Below, piece after piece: positions 18,400-27,378 of a DNA stretch of 64,000 nt. The stretch's first letter is position 1; every line of letters begins with the position of its first letter. Origin of the DNA: Ruegeria marina (lineage in GTDB: Bacteria; Pseudomonadota; Alphaproteobacteria; Rhodobacterales; Rhodobacteraceae); contig NZ_FMZV01000018.1 of the NCBI RefSeq assembly GCF_900101475.1, forward strand, positions 36,206 to 100,205. The letters are read 5' to 3'. A model generated the notes under the pieces. The model was not told the DNA's origin and ran no database searches. It saw only the letters and a program-made list of their open reading frames with translations. The position numbers were made by a program, and so were the translations under genes.

Positions 18400-18403
18400 G
18401 AGT

Positions 18404-18688
18404 TCAGGCTTTTCCGTTCAGACGATCCCTGAGCAGCTTACCGGTCTTGAAGAAGGGTACATGCTTTTCCTCTACATGGACCGTATCGCCGGTTCTGGGA
18501 TTGCGACCAATGCGCGCGTCGCGCTTCTTCACCGAAAAGGCGCCGAAGCCGCGCAGTTCGACCCGGTCGCCCCGTGCCATGGCATCGGTCACTTCTTCGA
18601 ACACCGTATTCACGATCCGCTCGACATCACGCTGGTAGAGGTGAGGGTTCTCGTCGGCAATCTTCTGGATCAGTTCCGAGCGGATCAT
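18404..18688 (-). CDS. ihfB: Integration host factor subunit beta
   Basis: A 94-residue DNA-bending protein. The ATG at 18688 is preceded by TGGGAGGAAAG and gives the standard start [17 protein letters not shown]. The DNA-arm region reads [20 protein letters not shown] with the intercalating Pro, and [13 protein letters not shown] precedes it. IHF-beta pairs with IHF-alpha (not in this window) in recombination, replication and promoter architecture. Its position next to rpsA is widely conserved in proteobacteria. Confidence 0.97.
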   Translation of the reverse strand: MIRSELIQKIADENPHLYQRDVERIVNTVFEEVTDAMARGDRVELRGFGAFSVKKRDARIGRNPRTGDTVHVEEKHVPFFKTGKLLRDRLNGKA

Positions 18689-18918
18689 TGCGGCTTTCCT
18701 CCCAAGGCAGCTTTCGCGCACGTGTTATCTTTTTGGGAGTATAGGGAAAATTACCCGACTGGGAAACGTCAAGTCAGGTTGTGCCGCATGAAAATTTCGT
18801 GGTTCGCCCCCGCATTTGACGGCTTGCTCGATTCAACGTCGAAAAACCCTATCCGCTTTTCCGCTTTTCGCCGTTTTTGTCCGAGAAGGACATTACGTTG
18901 ATTCGGGTCTCAAACAAA

Positions 18919-18947
18919 AAAGCCCCGCAGCGGCGCTGCGGGGCTTT
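18919..18947 (-). terminator. Intrinsic terminator of rpsA
   Basis: AAAGCCCCGCAGC and GCTGCGGGGCTTT make a 13-bp stem with a three-base loop. On the minus strand it is followed by a T-rich tract, 22 bases after the rpsA stop. Confidence 0.9.
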
Positions 18948-18968
18948 CAATGGTCATTCGACCGGCAC

Positions 18969-20645
18969 TTACTTGTCGCCCTTCAGCGCCGCGCCGAGAA
19001 TATCGCCCAGCGATGCACCCGAGTCGGACGAGCCGTACTGTTCCACGGCTTCCTTCTCTTCGGCGATCTCGCGGGCCTTGATCGACAGGCCCAGACGGCG
19101 GGTCTTGCTGTCCACGTTGGTCACGCGCACATCGACCTTATCACCGACCGAGAAACGCTCGGGGCGCTGATCGGCACGGTCGCGCGACAGGTCCGAACGG
19201 CGGATGAAGGACTTCATACCTTCGTATTCCACCTCGATGCCGCCATCTTCGATCGCGGTCACGTTCACGGTGATGACCGAGCCGCGCTTCACGCCGCCAA
19301 CAGCCTCGGCGAACTTGTCGCCGCCCAGCGCCTTGATCGAGAGCGAGATACGCTCCTTGTCGATGTCGACTTCGGAGACCACGGCCTTGACCACGTCGCC
19401 CTTGCGATAGTTCTGGATCGCGTCCTCGCCCCGCTCGTCCCAGCTGAGATCCGAGAGGTGAACCATGCCGTCGATGTCGCCGGGCAGGCCGATGAACAGA
19501 CCGAATTCGGTGATGTTCTTGACTTCGCCCTCGACCTCGGTGCCCTCGGGATGGGTCTCGGCAAAGACTTCCCACGGGTTGCGCATGGTCTGCTTGAGGC
19601 CCAGCGAAACGCGGCGCTTGGCGCCGTCGATTTCCAGAACCATGACTTCGACTTCCTGGCTGGTCGAAACGATCTTGCCGGGATGCACGTTCTTCTTGGT
19701 CCAGGACATTTCCGAGACGTGAACCAGACCCTCGACACCCGGCTCCAGTTCGACGAACGCGCCGTAGTCGGTGATGTTGGTCACGCGGCCGGTGTGCACC
19801 GATTCCAGCGGGTACTTGGCGGCCACCAGATCCCACGGATCTTCCTGCAGCTGCTTCATGCCCAGGCTGATGCGGTGGGTGTCCTTGTTGATCTTGATCA
19901 CCTGGACCTTGACGGTCTCGCCGATGTTCAGGATCTCGTTGGGGTGGTTCACCCGGCGCCATGCCATGTCGGTGACGTGCAGCAGGCCGTCCACACCGCC
20001 CAGGTCAACGAACGCACCGTATTCGGTGATGTTCTTGACCACGCCGTCGACGGTCTGACCTTCGGTCAGGTTGCCGATGACTTCGGCGCGCTGTTCGGCG
20101 CGGCTCTCTTCCAGGATGGCGCGGCGCGACACGACGATGTTGCCACGGCGACGGTCCATCTTCAGGATCTGGAAGGGCTGCTTGAGACCCATCAGCGGGC
20201 CGGCGTCGCGCACGGGGCGCACATCGACCTGCGAACCGGGAAGGAAGGCCACGGCACCGCCCAGATCGACGGTGAAACCGCCCTTGACGCGGCCAAAGAT
20301 CGCGCCTTCGACACGGGCGTCGTCTGCGTATGCTTTTTCCAGACGGTCCCATGCCTCTTCGCGGCGCGCCATCTCACGGCTGATGACAGCTTCGCCACGG
20401 GCGTTTTCAGCGGCGCGAAGGTAGACTTCGACTTCGTCGCCAACCGCGATTTCGGGAGCTTCGCCAGGGTTTGCGAATTCTTTCAGATCGACGCGGCCTT
20501 CCATCTTGTAGCCTACGTCGATGATGGCCTGACCCGCTTCGATCGCGATGATCTTGCCTTTGACAACCGAACCCTCTTCGGGGGTGTCCATTTCGAAGCT
20601 TTCGTTCAGGAGGGCTTCGAATTCCTCCATGGATGCGTTAGCCAT
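18969..20645 (-). CDS. rpsA: 30S ribosomal protein S1
   Basis: A 558-residue protein with six S1/OB repeats. Repeats are recognisable by GYKMEGRVDLKEF, TEYGAFVDLGGVDGLLHV, TDYGAFVELEPGVEGLVHV, TEFGLFIGLPGDIDGMVHL and the degenerate last copy ending RRLGLSIKAREI. S1 binds mRNA leaders and the ribosome to start translation. A Lys/Ala/Ala end (ALKGDK) is typical of alphaproteobacteria. cmk, which often precedes rpsA, is not present upstream here; an aldo/keto reductase on the same strand lies 240 bases away, behind its own terminator. Confidence 0.97.
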   Translation of the reverse strand: MANASMEEFEALLNESFEMDTPEEGSVVKGKIIAIEAGQAIIDVGYKMEGRVDLKEFANPGEAPEIAVGDEVEVYLRAAENARGEAVISREMARREEAWDRLEKAYADDARVEGAIFGRVKGGFTVDLGGAVAFLPGSQVDVRPVRDAGPLMGLKQPFQILKMDRRRGNIVVSRRAILEESRAEQRAEVIGNLTEGQTVDGVVKNITEYGAFVDLGGVDGLLHVTDMAWRRVNHPNEILNIGETVKVQVIKINKDTHRISLGMKQLQEDPWDLVAAKYPLESVHTGRVTNITDYGAFVELEPGVEGLVHVSEMSWTKKNVHPGKIVSTSQEVEVMVLEIDGAKRRVSLGLKQTMRNPWEVFAETHPEGTEVEGEVKNITEFGLFIGLPGDIDGMVHLSDLSWDERGEDAIQNYRKGDVVKAVVSEVDIDKERISLSIKALGGDKFAEAVGGVKRGSVITVNVTAIEDGGIEVEYEGMKSFIRRSDLSRDRADQRPERFSVGDKVDVRVTNVDSKTRRLGLSIKAREIAEEKEAVEQYGSSDSGASLGDILGAALKGDK

Positions 20646-20761
20646 GCGGCGTTTTTTTCCTTTTCAAATCGGTTTTTCTGGCCGAGCGGTTGTCTCCGCC
20701 GGTCTTGATTCATGCCCGCCTTGGGCGGAGCGGATTGGTCAGGCGCGGTGATTTTCTTGCC

Positions 20762-20793
20762 ATAAAACAAAGAGGGCCGGTGTTCCCGACCCT
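20762..20793 (-). terminator. Intrinsic terminator after the aldo/keto reductase
   Basis: On the minus strand AGGGTCGG and CCGGCCCT pair (one G-U) around a five-base loop and run into TCTTTGTTTTAT. It lies 93 bases past the reductase stop and well before rpsA, so rpsA is likely transcribed separately. Confidence 0.65.
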
Positions 20794-20885
20794 GCTCGTC
20801 TCTTTTTTCTATGGCTCACTTCGCCTTGTCGACGTCGCGCGGTATATGCCGATATGCCCCGAAAGGCAAGACTCACTTGGCCTGC

Positions 20886-21884
20886 TCAGCAATATCGTTC
20901 CGGTCCGACCCATTGCGCATCGCTGTAGCGGTCGCCATGGGCCCAGCCAACCGGCAGGACAGCTTCGATGCGGGCCATGTCTTCGTCGGTCAGTAGCGTT
21001 TTGGCTCCGGCAAGGAGTTCCCTGAAATGATCGACCGAGCGGGTGCCCGGGATCGGGATGACGTGATCGCCCCGGCGCAGCAGCCAGGCGATGGCAAGCC
21101 CTGCCGCCGGCACGCCCATCTCGGCGGCCAGTGCCCTGAACTTGTCGGTCTGGGCAATATTGGCCGAGTAATTAGGTTCCATGAACCGGGGGTTCAGGCG
21201 CAGGAAATCCAGTGCCTTTACGGCGTCCAGAGACAACGGCCTATCGGTAAGGAACGACCGCCCGACCGGCGAGAAGGCAACCATCGCCACCCCCAGTTCG
21301 GCGGTCGCCTGCACCAGGCCAAGATCGGGAAATCGGGTTGAAAGCGAGTATTCCGACTGCACCGCCGCGACAGGATGCACGGCGACCGCCCGGCGCAGCG
21401 ACGACGGCGCGATCTCGGAAAACCCGATGGCGCGGGTCTTGCCCGACTCGACCAGCCGCGCAAGGTTCCCGGTCGCCTCCTCGATGCTCATCGAAGGGTC
21501 GCGGCGGTGCGCGTAGAACAGATCGACACAGTCCAGTCCGAGACGCTTCAGCGACTTGTCCAGTTCGGCTTCGAGATGCGCGTGCGAATTGTCGTACCTG
21601 CGGTTTCCGTCCGCATCCCGCGTGATCGTCGCCTTCGTGGCAATCACGAAATGTTCGCGGGCGCCGGGGTTTTTCCTCAGGTAATTGCCGATCACCTGCT
21701 CCGACCGGCCCATTCCATATATGTTCGCCGTATCCAGATGGGTGACACCCGCCTCAAGGGCCAGATCGAGAATGGCATGGCTCTGCTCTTCGTCCGTCGG
21801 TCCGTAGAAATCGGTGAAGGACATCGCCCCGAACCCGAGCGCCGAGATCTCGGGCCCGTTCCGCCCCAATCGCCGTTTCTGCAT
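20886..21884 (-). CDS. Aldo/keto reductase
   Basis: A 332-residue NADPH-dependent oxidoreductase of the AKR superfamily. The tetrad is visible: Asp and Tyr in DTANIYGMGRSEQ, Lys in IATKATI and His in FYAHRRD. The NADPH phosphate site appears near the end (IPIPGTRSVDH). The pattern (LGRNGPEISALGFGAMSF) is that of the AKR13/yakc-like group, which reduce small aldehydes. Start MQKRRLGRNG is conventional. It is divergent from the sulfatase with a 149-base gap. Confidence 0.93.
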   Translation of the reverse strand: MQKRRLGRNGPEISALGFGAMSFTDFYGPTDEEQSHAILDLALEAGVTHLDTANIYGMGRSEQVIGNYLRKNPGAREHFVIATKATITRDADGNRRYDNSHAHLEAELDKSLKRLGLDCVDLFYAHRRDPSMSIEEATGNLARLVESGKTRAIGFSEIAPSSLRRAVAVHPVAAVQSEYSLSTRFPDLGLVQATAELGVAMVAFSPVGRSFLTDRPLSLDAVKALDFLRLNPRFMEPNYSANIAQTDKFRALAAEMGVPAAGLAIAWLLRRGDHVIPIPGTRSVDHFRELLAGAKTLLTDEDMARIEAVLPVGWAHGDRYSDAQWVGPERYC

Positions 21885-22033
21885 CTGGCTTGCCCCCTCA
21901 AGTCCCTCTCCGTCAGTTTATGCCGGGTTTTGAATGGGACAACAACCGTCGCGACCCACAGACAAGTCGCAAACGGGCCAGCAGGGATCGTGCGGCGCGG
22001 TCACAGTTGAAACGAAGCCGACGGAGTATCCAC

Positions 22034-23509
22034 ATGTTTCCTGCCCAGAATTTCCTGATCCTGATATCCGACGAGCATCGCAAGGATGCGATGGGCTGCG
22101 CCGGGCACCCGATCGTCAAGACACCGAACCTCGATGCCCTGGCCGCACGCGGCACGATGTTCACCGCCGCCTACACGCCCTCGCCCATGTGCGTGCCGAC
22201 CCGCGCCGCGCTAGCGACCGGCGATTGGGTACACAAGACCGGCCATTGGGACAGCGCCACCCCCTATGCAGGTCGCCCGCGCAGCTGGATGCGGCAGCTA
22301 CGCGATGCCGGTCGCGAAGTCGTCTCCATTGGCAAACTGCATTTCCGCTCTGCCGAAGACGACAACGGGTTTTCCGAGGAAATCCTGCCGATGCATGTGG
22401 TGGGCGGTGTGGGCTGGGCCGTCGGCCTGCTGCGGGAAAATCCGCCGCCCTATGACTCGGCCGCCGAACTGGCCGCTGACGTGGGCGTTGGGACAAGCAC
22501 ATACACCGATTACGACCGGGACATAACCGCAGCGACTGAGGCCTGGCTTTCCGATCCGGCCCGCCGGGAAACGCCCTGGGCGGCCTTCGTATCGCTGGTC
22601 AGCCCGCACTATCCGCTGACCTGTCCGGAAGAGTGGTACAATCTCTATGATCCTGCCGACATGGACCTTCCGGTGGGATATGGTCAGGGCCTGCCCGATC
22701 ATGCCGAACTGCACAACATCGGCACCTTCTACAATTACGATGACTATTTCGACGAACGGAAGATGCGCGAGGCCAAGGCCGCCTATTACGGCCTGACCTC
22801 CTTCATGGACGATTGCGTGGGCCGGGTGATCGCCGCGCTCGATGCCAGCGGACAGTTGGACAACACCGTCATCCTCTATGTTTCCGACCATGGCGACATG
22901 ATGGGGGACCAGGGCTTCTGGACCAAGCAGGTGATGTACGAGGCCAGCGCCGGCGTGCCGATGATCGTCGCAGGTCCGGGCATCCCGGCAGGGCGACAGG
23001 TGGCGACCTGCGCCAACCTGACGGATATTGCCGCAACCGCCCGCGATGTCTGCGCCGTGGCGGATGATGCGGGCAACGCGGGCCAGCCCGGCGTTTCGCT
23101 GCGCAAGCTGGCCAATATGCCCCATGATCCCGATCGGACCGGGTTCAGCGAATACCACGATGGGGGATCAAAGACCGGCTCGTTCATGGTGCGCTGGGGC
23201 GACTGGAAATATGTGTACTACGTGGGTCATGCGCCGCAGCTTTTCGATCTGGCCACCGATCCCCATGAACAGGTGAACCGCGCGGTGGACGGCGTGAACG
23301 ACCCCGCCATTGCCGCCGCGCTGGCCGAGGGCGAACGGCGGTTGCGCGCGATCTGCGATCCCGAAGAGGTCAACGCACGCGCCTTCGCCGACCAGCGCCG
23401 CAGGATCGAGGAACTGGGCGGCGAGGACGCCTGCCGCTCTGCCTTTGTCTTCAATCACACCCCGACGCCTTCGGAGCAGGCGAGGATGCGCGAAGGCAGC
23501 CCTCTCTGA
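22034..23509 (+). CDS. Sulfatase (formylglycine-dependent, type I)
   Basis: A 491-residue sulfatase / alkaline-phosphatase-superfamily hydrolase. The start at 22034 follows CGGAG and removes a basic, unlikely extension. The formylglycine motif C-x-P-x-R is C53-V-P-T-R; metal ligands lie in LISDEHRKD and in VSDHGDMMGDQGFW. No signal peptide is evident, so the enzyme looks cytoplasmic, as for choline-sulfatase-type or phosphonate-monoester-hydrolase-type enzymes that act on imported substrates. No maturase (FGE or anaerobic) is in the window. The adjacent FMO/BASS operon could supply or use its substrate, which is inference. Confidence 0.9.
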   Translation: MFPAQNFLILISDEHRKDAMGCAGHPIVKTPNLDALAARGTMFTAAYTPSPMCVPTRAALATGDWVHKTGHWDSATPYAGRPRSWMRQLRDAGREVVSIGKLHFRSAEDDNGFSEEILPMHVVGGVGWAVGLLRENPPPYDSAAELAADVGVGTSTYTDYDRDITAATEAWLSDPARRETPWAAFVSLVSPHYPLTCPEEWYNLYDPADMDLPVGYGQGLPDHAELHNIGTFYNYDDYFDERKMREAKAAYYGLTSFMDDCVGRVIAALDASGQLDNTVILYVSDHGDMMGDQGFWTKQVMYEASAGVPMIVAGPGIPAGRQVATCANLTDIAATARDVCAVADDAGNAGQPGVSLRKLANMPHDPDRTGFSEYHDGGSKTGSFMVRWGDWKYVYYVGHAPQLFDLATDPHEQVNRAVDGVNDPAIAAALAEGERRLRAICDPEEVNARAFADQRRRIEELGGEDACRSAFVFNHTPTPSEQARMREGSPL

Positions 23510-23519
23510 TCCGGCAGGT

Positions 23520-24173
23520 TTACCTGTCGGACGTCAGGATCGCGGAAACACCGGCCGTGCAGAATGTGACCAGACGGTCCAGGCCCATGGCGTCGCTGCC
23601 GGGGCTGAGTGCCCCGATCCGCCAGGCAGAATGCACATGCGCCAGCATGGCCGAAACCGCGTAGACCTGGCCCGCGGCGACCGCGCCCGGCGTGGCATCA
23701 GAGAACAGAGTTGAAATCTCTGCGATGAACAGCTGTGCGGTTGGATCGAAACATTCCGCTGCCAGATCCCGCCACCGCGGATCGGCCGATACATGCGCCA
23801 CCAGCCGGCCGTAGGCGACCCAATGCGGGTCGCCCCCCTGCGCCAATTCCACATAGGGCCGGATGAAACAATCGAGAATCGTCGCCAGATCGAGCGGCGC
23901 GCGGGCCCGCGCGGCCTCCAGCGCGTCGATGCGGAGGCGCGACAACTCCCCTGCCCGGCGCGCGACGATCAGGTGAAACAGGTCTTCCTTGCTGCCGCCG
24001 TGATGGGCCACCAGCCCCACCTGCACGCCGGCCAGATGGGCGATATCGCGAATCGAGGCCCCTTCGAATCCGCGCGCAGCGAACACTTGTTCCGCAGCGT
24101 CAAGTATACGCGCCCTTGTCTGCAAGGACCGGGCCGATGGAGCTCTTTGCCGTTGTTTTTCCAAAACAAACAT
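23520..24173 (-). CDS. TetR/AcrR family transcriptional regulator
   Basis: A 217-residue repressor with an N-terminal helix-turn-helix (ARILDAAEQVFAARGFEG, then IRDIAHLAGVQVGLVAHHGG) and a C-terminal ligand domain with a TetR_C pattern. It is divergent from the monooxygenase operon with 66 bases between the starts, and a perfect TTGAAC-N4-GTTCAA palindrome lies in that gap, which makes self- and operon-repression the likely scheme. It converges on the sulfatase gene with ten bases between stops. Confidence 0.9.
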   Translation of the reverse strand: MFVLEKQRQRAPSARSLQTRARILDAAEQVFAARGFEGASIRDIAHLAGVQVGLVAHHGGSKEDLFHLIVARRAGELSRLRIDALEAARARAPLDLATILDCFIRPYVELAQGGDPHWVAYGRLVAHVSADPRWRDLAAECFDPTAQLFIAEISTLFSDATPGAVAAGQVYAVSAMLAHVHSAWRIGALSPGSDAMGLDRLVTFCTAGVSAILTSDR

Positions 24174-24200
24174 CCCTTCTGCAAATTATCTTGCCTTATT

Positions 24201-24216
24201 TTGAACACTCGTTCAA
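24201..24216. promoter_or_regulatory. Palindromic operator between tetR and the monooxygenase operon
   Basis: TTGAAC-ACTC-GTTCAA is a perfect inverted repeat in the 66-base divergent gap, 24 bases upstream of the monooxygenase ATG. Such symmetry is typical for TetR-family sites, and the neighbouring TetR gene is the obvious binder. Confidence 0.65.
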
Positions 24217-24239
24217 CTTAATACCAACGGAGGACGCAG

Positions 24240-25556
24240 ATGACGGAAACGCGCGAAAGATTTGCCCTGATCGGGGCAGGTCCGATGGGGCTGGCCATGG
24301 CCAAGGTGATGCTGGAACAGGACATCGCCTTTGACGGGTTCGAGTTGCATTCGGATGTGGGTGGGCTGTGGGATATCGACGGTCCGCGCTCGACCATGTA
24401 CGAAAGCGCGCATCTGATCTCGTCCAAGCGGATGACCGAGTTCACCGATTTCCCGATGGAGGACACGGTCGCCGAATACCCCTCGCACCGGGAGCTGAAA
24501 CGGTACTTCAACGCCTTCGCCGACCACTTCGGGCTGCGCGACCATTACCGGTTCGACGCCGAGGTGCTGCGCTGTGAGCCACTGGGCGGGCCGGGCGACG
24601 GATGGCGTGTCACATGGCGCGACGCAGAGGGGGAGCACGCGAAAACCTATGCCGGGGTGATGATCGCAAATGGCACGCTGTCAGAACCCAACATGCCGGA
24701 ATTCAAGGGAGATTTCGACGGAGAACTGATCCATTCCTCGGCCTACCGTCACCCCTCGCAATTCGATGGCAAGCGGGTGCTGATCGTGGGAGCGGGCAAT
24801 TCCGGCTGCGATATCGCGGTGGATGCGATCCACCATGGGGTGCTGTGCGACCTGTCGATGCGGCGCGGATATTATTTTGTACCAAAATATGTCTTTGGCA
24901 AACCGGCGGACACGCTGGGCGGCATGATCAGGCTGCCGAGGTGGCTTAAACGGCGGGTCGACGGGATGATCCTGAAATGGTTCGTGGGCGACCCGCAGAA
25001 ATACGGATTTCCCAAGCCCGACTACCAGCTTTACGAAAGCCACCCGGTCGTCAACTCGCTGGTCTTGTACCACGCCGGACACGGAGATTTGCGGATTCGT
25101 ACCGACATCGAGCGGCTGAATGGCCGTTTGGTACAGTTCACCGATGGCAGCCGCGAGGAGTACGACATGATCCTCGCCGCCACCGGTTACAAGCTGCATT
25201 ACCCGTTCATCGACCGCAACCTGCTGAACTGGCAGGGCGACGCGCCGCATCTCTATCTCAACGCGATGCATCCCGAACGCGACGACCTTTTCGTGCTGGG
25301 CATGGTCGAGGCCAGCGGGCTGGGCTGGCAGGGCCGGCATGAACAGGCCGAGATGGTGGCGCGCTATATCATCGGGCTGCGCGCGGGCAGCAAGGCGGCG
25401 GCGGAGCTGAAGGCCACGAAATCGGCTGGGTTCGAGCGGGCGACCGGCGGTATGAAGTACCTCAAGCTGGCGCGGATGGCCTATTACGTGGACAAGGCCA
25501 CCTATCGCGGCGCGGTCACCGGCTGGATCAAACGGCTGAAGGGGGCGCGGGCATGA
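24240..25556 (+). CDS. Flavin-containing monooxygenase-like protein
   Basis: A 438-residue class B flavoprotein monooxygenase. The FAD motif is GAGPMGLA at residues 13-20, the FMO/BVMO fingerprint reads FDGELIHSSAYRHP, and the NADPH motif is GAGNSGCDIAVD. GGAGGACGC precedes the ATG. Family members oxygenate N, S or carbonyl (Baeyer-Villiger) centres; the exact chemistry is not evident. It is the first gene of an operon with a BASS transporter and two short-chain dehydrogenases, all overlapping by four bases, which suggests oxidation of an imported alicyclic, terpenoid or steroid-like carbon source. Confidence 0.9.
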   Translation: MTETRERFALIGAGPMGLAMAKVMLEQDIAFDGFELHSDVGGLWDIDGPRSTMYESAHLISSKRMTEFTDFPMEDTVAEYPSHRELKRYFNAFADHFGLRDHYRFDAEVLRCEPLGGPGDGWRVTWRDAEGEHAKTYAGVMIANGTLSEPNMPEFKGDFDGELIHSSAYRHPSQFDGKRVLIVGAGNSGCDIAVDAIHHGVLCDLSMRRGYYFVPKYVFGKPADTLGGMIRLPRWLKRRVDGMILKWFVGDPQKYGFPKPDYQLYESHPVVNSLVLYHAGHGDLRIRTDIERLNGRLVQFTDGSREEYDMILAATGYKLHYPFIDRNLLNWQGDAPHLYLNAMHPERDDLFVLGMVEASGLGWQGRHEQAEMVARYIIGLRAGSKAAAELKATKSAGFERATGGMKYLKLARMAYYVDKATYRGAVTGWIKRLKGARA

Positions 25557-26455
25557 CCGGAATCGACGATATCCTGCTGAATTTTTCTCCCGCCTCGCTG
25601 ATGCTGCTGAATGCGATCCTGGCGGTGGTGATGTTTTCGATCGCCATCGACCTGACGGTCGAGGATTTCCGTCGCCTGTCGCGCGGGCCAAAACCGGTGC
25701 TGGTCGGGCTTTGCTCGCAATTCGTGGTGCTGCCGATACTGACCTTCGCGCTGGTCTGGGTGATGGCGCCGCAACCGTCGATTGCCTTGGGGCTGATCCT
25801 GGTGGCCGCCTGCCCGGGCGGCAATATCTCGAACTTCATCACCCATCAGGCGGGCGGGAATGCGGCGCTGTCGGTGTCGATGACCGCCTTTGCGACCGTG
25901 GGCGCCATCGTGTTGACACCCGCCAATATCGCGCTGTGGGGGAGCCTTTATCCCCCTACCCGCGCTCTCCTGCAAGAGACGCATATCGACCCGGTGCAGA
26001 TCGCCATCACGGTCGGGCTGATGCTGATTCTGCCGCTGATCCTTGGGATGACGCTGAACATGCGCCGCCCCTCGGTGACACGGTGGCTGCGCCGGCCGAT
26101 GCAACTGGTGTCGATGGGTATCTTCATCGCGTTCATCGTGCTCGCTCTGGCTGCAAACTGGTCGTATTTCCTGAGTTTCGCCGGAGCCGTCGCCGGGCTT
26201 GTGATCCTTCACAATAGCCTGGCACTGGGGGGCGGCTGGGTTGTGGCCACTCTGACCCGGCTGTCCCCTTATGACCGGCGCGCGGTGACCATCGAGACGG
26301 GAATCCAGAATTCGGGTCTGGGGCTGGTACTGATCTTTGCCTTTTTCAATGGGCTGGGCGGGATGGCTGTTGCCGCTGCGTTCTGGGGGATCTGGCACGC
26401 AATCTCGGGCCTCGGGCTGGCGAGGCTGATGGCGCGGACCGAGGCGGCGCGATGA
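25553..26455 (+). CDS. Bile acid:sodium symporter (BASS) family transporter
   Basis: A 300-residue membrane protein with about nine hydrophobic segments. The conserved sodium-site stretch ACPGGNISNFITHQAGG lies near residue 85 and the second signature IETGIQNSGLGLVL near residue 245. BASS proteins import bile acids, pantoate, pyruvate or other organic acids with sodium. The ATGA overlap with the monooxygenase and with the next gene shows translational coupling, so it likely imports the monooxygenase substrate or a product. Confidence 0.92.
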   Translation: MTGIDDILLNFSPASLMLLNAILAVVMFSIAIDLTVEDFRRLSRGPKPVLVGLCSQFVVLPILTFALVWVMAPQPSIALGLILVAACPGGNISNFITHQAGGNAALSVSMTAFATVGAIVLTPANIALWGSLYPPTRALLQETHIDPVQIAITVGLMLILPLILGMTLNMRRPSVTRWLRRPMQLVSMGIFIAFIVLALAANWSYFLSFAGAVAGLVILHNSLALGGGWVVATLTRLSPYDRRAVTIETGIQNSGLGLVLIFAFFNGLGGMAVAAAFWGIWHAISGLGLARLMARTEAAR

Positions 26456-27378
26456 GCCGCATCCTGATCACCGGCGCGGCGGGCATGGTGGGACAGGCGC
26501 TGTTGCAGGAGCTGGCGGGACACGAGGTATTCGCAACCGATCTTGCCATGCCTGCCCCGTTGCCACAGGGCATGACGTTCCTGAAGATGGACGTAACCGG
26601 CGACGATCCCGACCGCGTGATCGGACAGCTCCGGCCAGAGGTGGTGATCCATCTCGCCTCGATCGTGACCCCCGGCGTCGCGCGCGAGACCGCCTATCGG
26701 GTCGATGTGGGCGGCACGCGGGCGGTGCTGGACGCCTGCCTTGCGCATGGGGTGCGACGGCTGGTGGTCACCTCCTCGGGCGCGGCCTATGGATATCACG
26801 CCGACAACCCGGTGCCACTGCGGGAAACCGACCCGCTGCGCGGCAATCCCGAGTTTGCCTATGCCGATCACAAGCGGCAGGTCGAGGAGATGCTGGCCGA
26901 GGCGCGCCTGACTGCGCCGGGGCTGGAACAAGTGGTACTCAGGGTGGGGACGGTTCTCGGCGAAGGGACCGAAAACCAGATCACCGCGCTGTTCCACAAA
27001 CCCCGCCTGCTGGCGGTGCAAGGCTCGGAAAGCCCGTTCGTCTTTATCTGGACCCGCGATCTGGCGCGCATCCTGGCACGGGCGGCGGGGGACGGGCCGC
27101 CGGGTATCTATAACGTGGCGGGGGACGGGGCGATGGGGGTCTCGGACCTGGCCCGCGTGTTGGGAAAGCCGGTGTTGCGCCTGCCTGCCTGGGGGCTGAA
27201 GGCGGTGCTGGCGGTGGCGCGTCCGCTGGGGCTGTCGCGCTATGGGCCGGAACAGGTGCGGTTCCTGCAATACCGCCCGGTGCTGGCCAATGACGCGCTG
27301 AAAGAGGTGTTCGGCTATACGCCCGAGCTGACCAGCGCGCAGGTGTTCGACCTGTGGAAACGGGGGGCAGGGCTGTGA
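26452..27378 (+). CDS. Extended SDR: NAD-dependent epimerase/dehydratase family protein
   Basis: A 308-residue extended short-chain dehydrogenase/reductase. The nucleotide-binding motif is GAAGMVGQ near residue 6 and the catalytic Tyr-x3-Lys is in FAYADHKRQ. The Ser/Thr partner is in VVTSSGAAYG. Proteins of this group include 3-beta-hydroxysteroid dehydrogenase-like and sugar-modifying enzymes. In this operon an oxidoreductase acting on a monooxygenase product is more likely than a sugar epimerase. It overlaps both neighbours by four bases. Confidence 0.88.
   Translation: MSRILITGAAGMVGQALLQELAGHEVFATDLAMPAPLPQGMTFLKMDVTGDDPDRVIGQLRPEVVIHLASIVTPGVARETAYRVDVGGTRAVLDACLAHGVRRLVVTSSGAAYGYHADNPVPLRETDPLRGNPEFAYADHKRQVEEMLAEARLTAPGLEQVVLRVGTVLGEGTENQITALFHKPRLLAVQGSESPFVFIWTRDLARILARAAGDGPPGIYNVAGDGAMGVSDLARVLGKPVLRLPAWGLKAVLAVARPLGLSRYGPEQVRFLQYRPVLANDALKEVFGYTPELTSAQVFDLWKRGAGL

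Noticed and set aside
18816..20708. A 630-codon plus-strand frame across rpsA
   Set aside because: It is the complement of the six S1 repeats of rpsA and lacks a ribosome site or family pattern.
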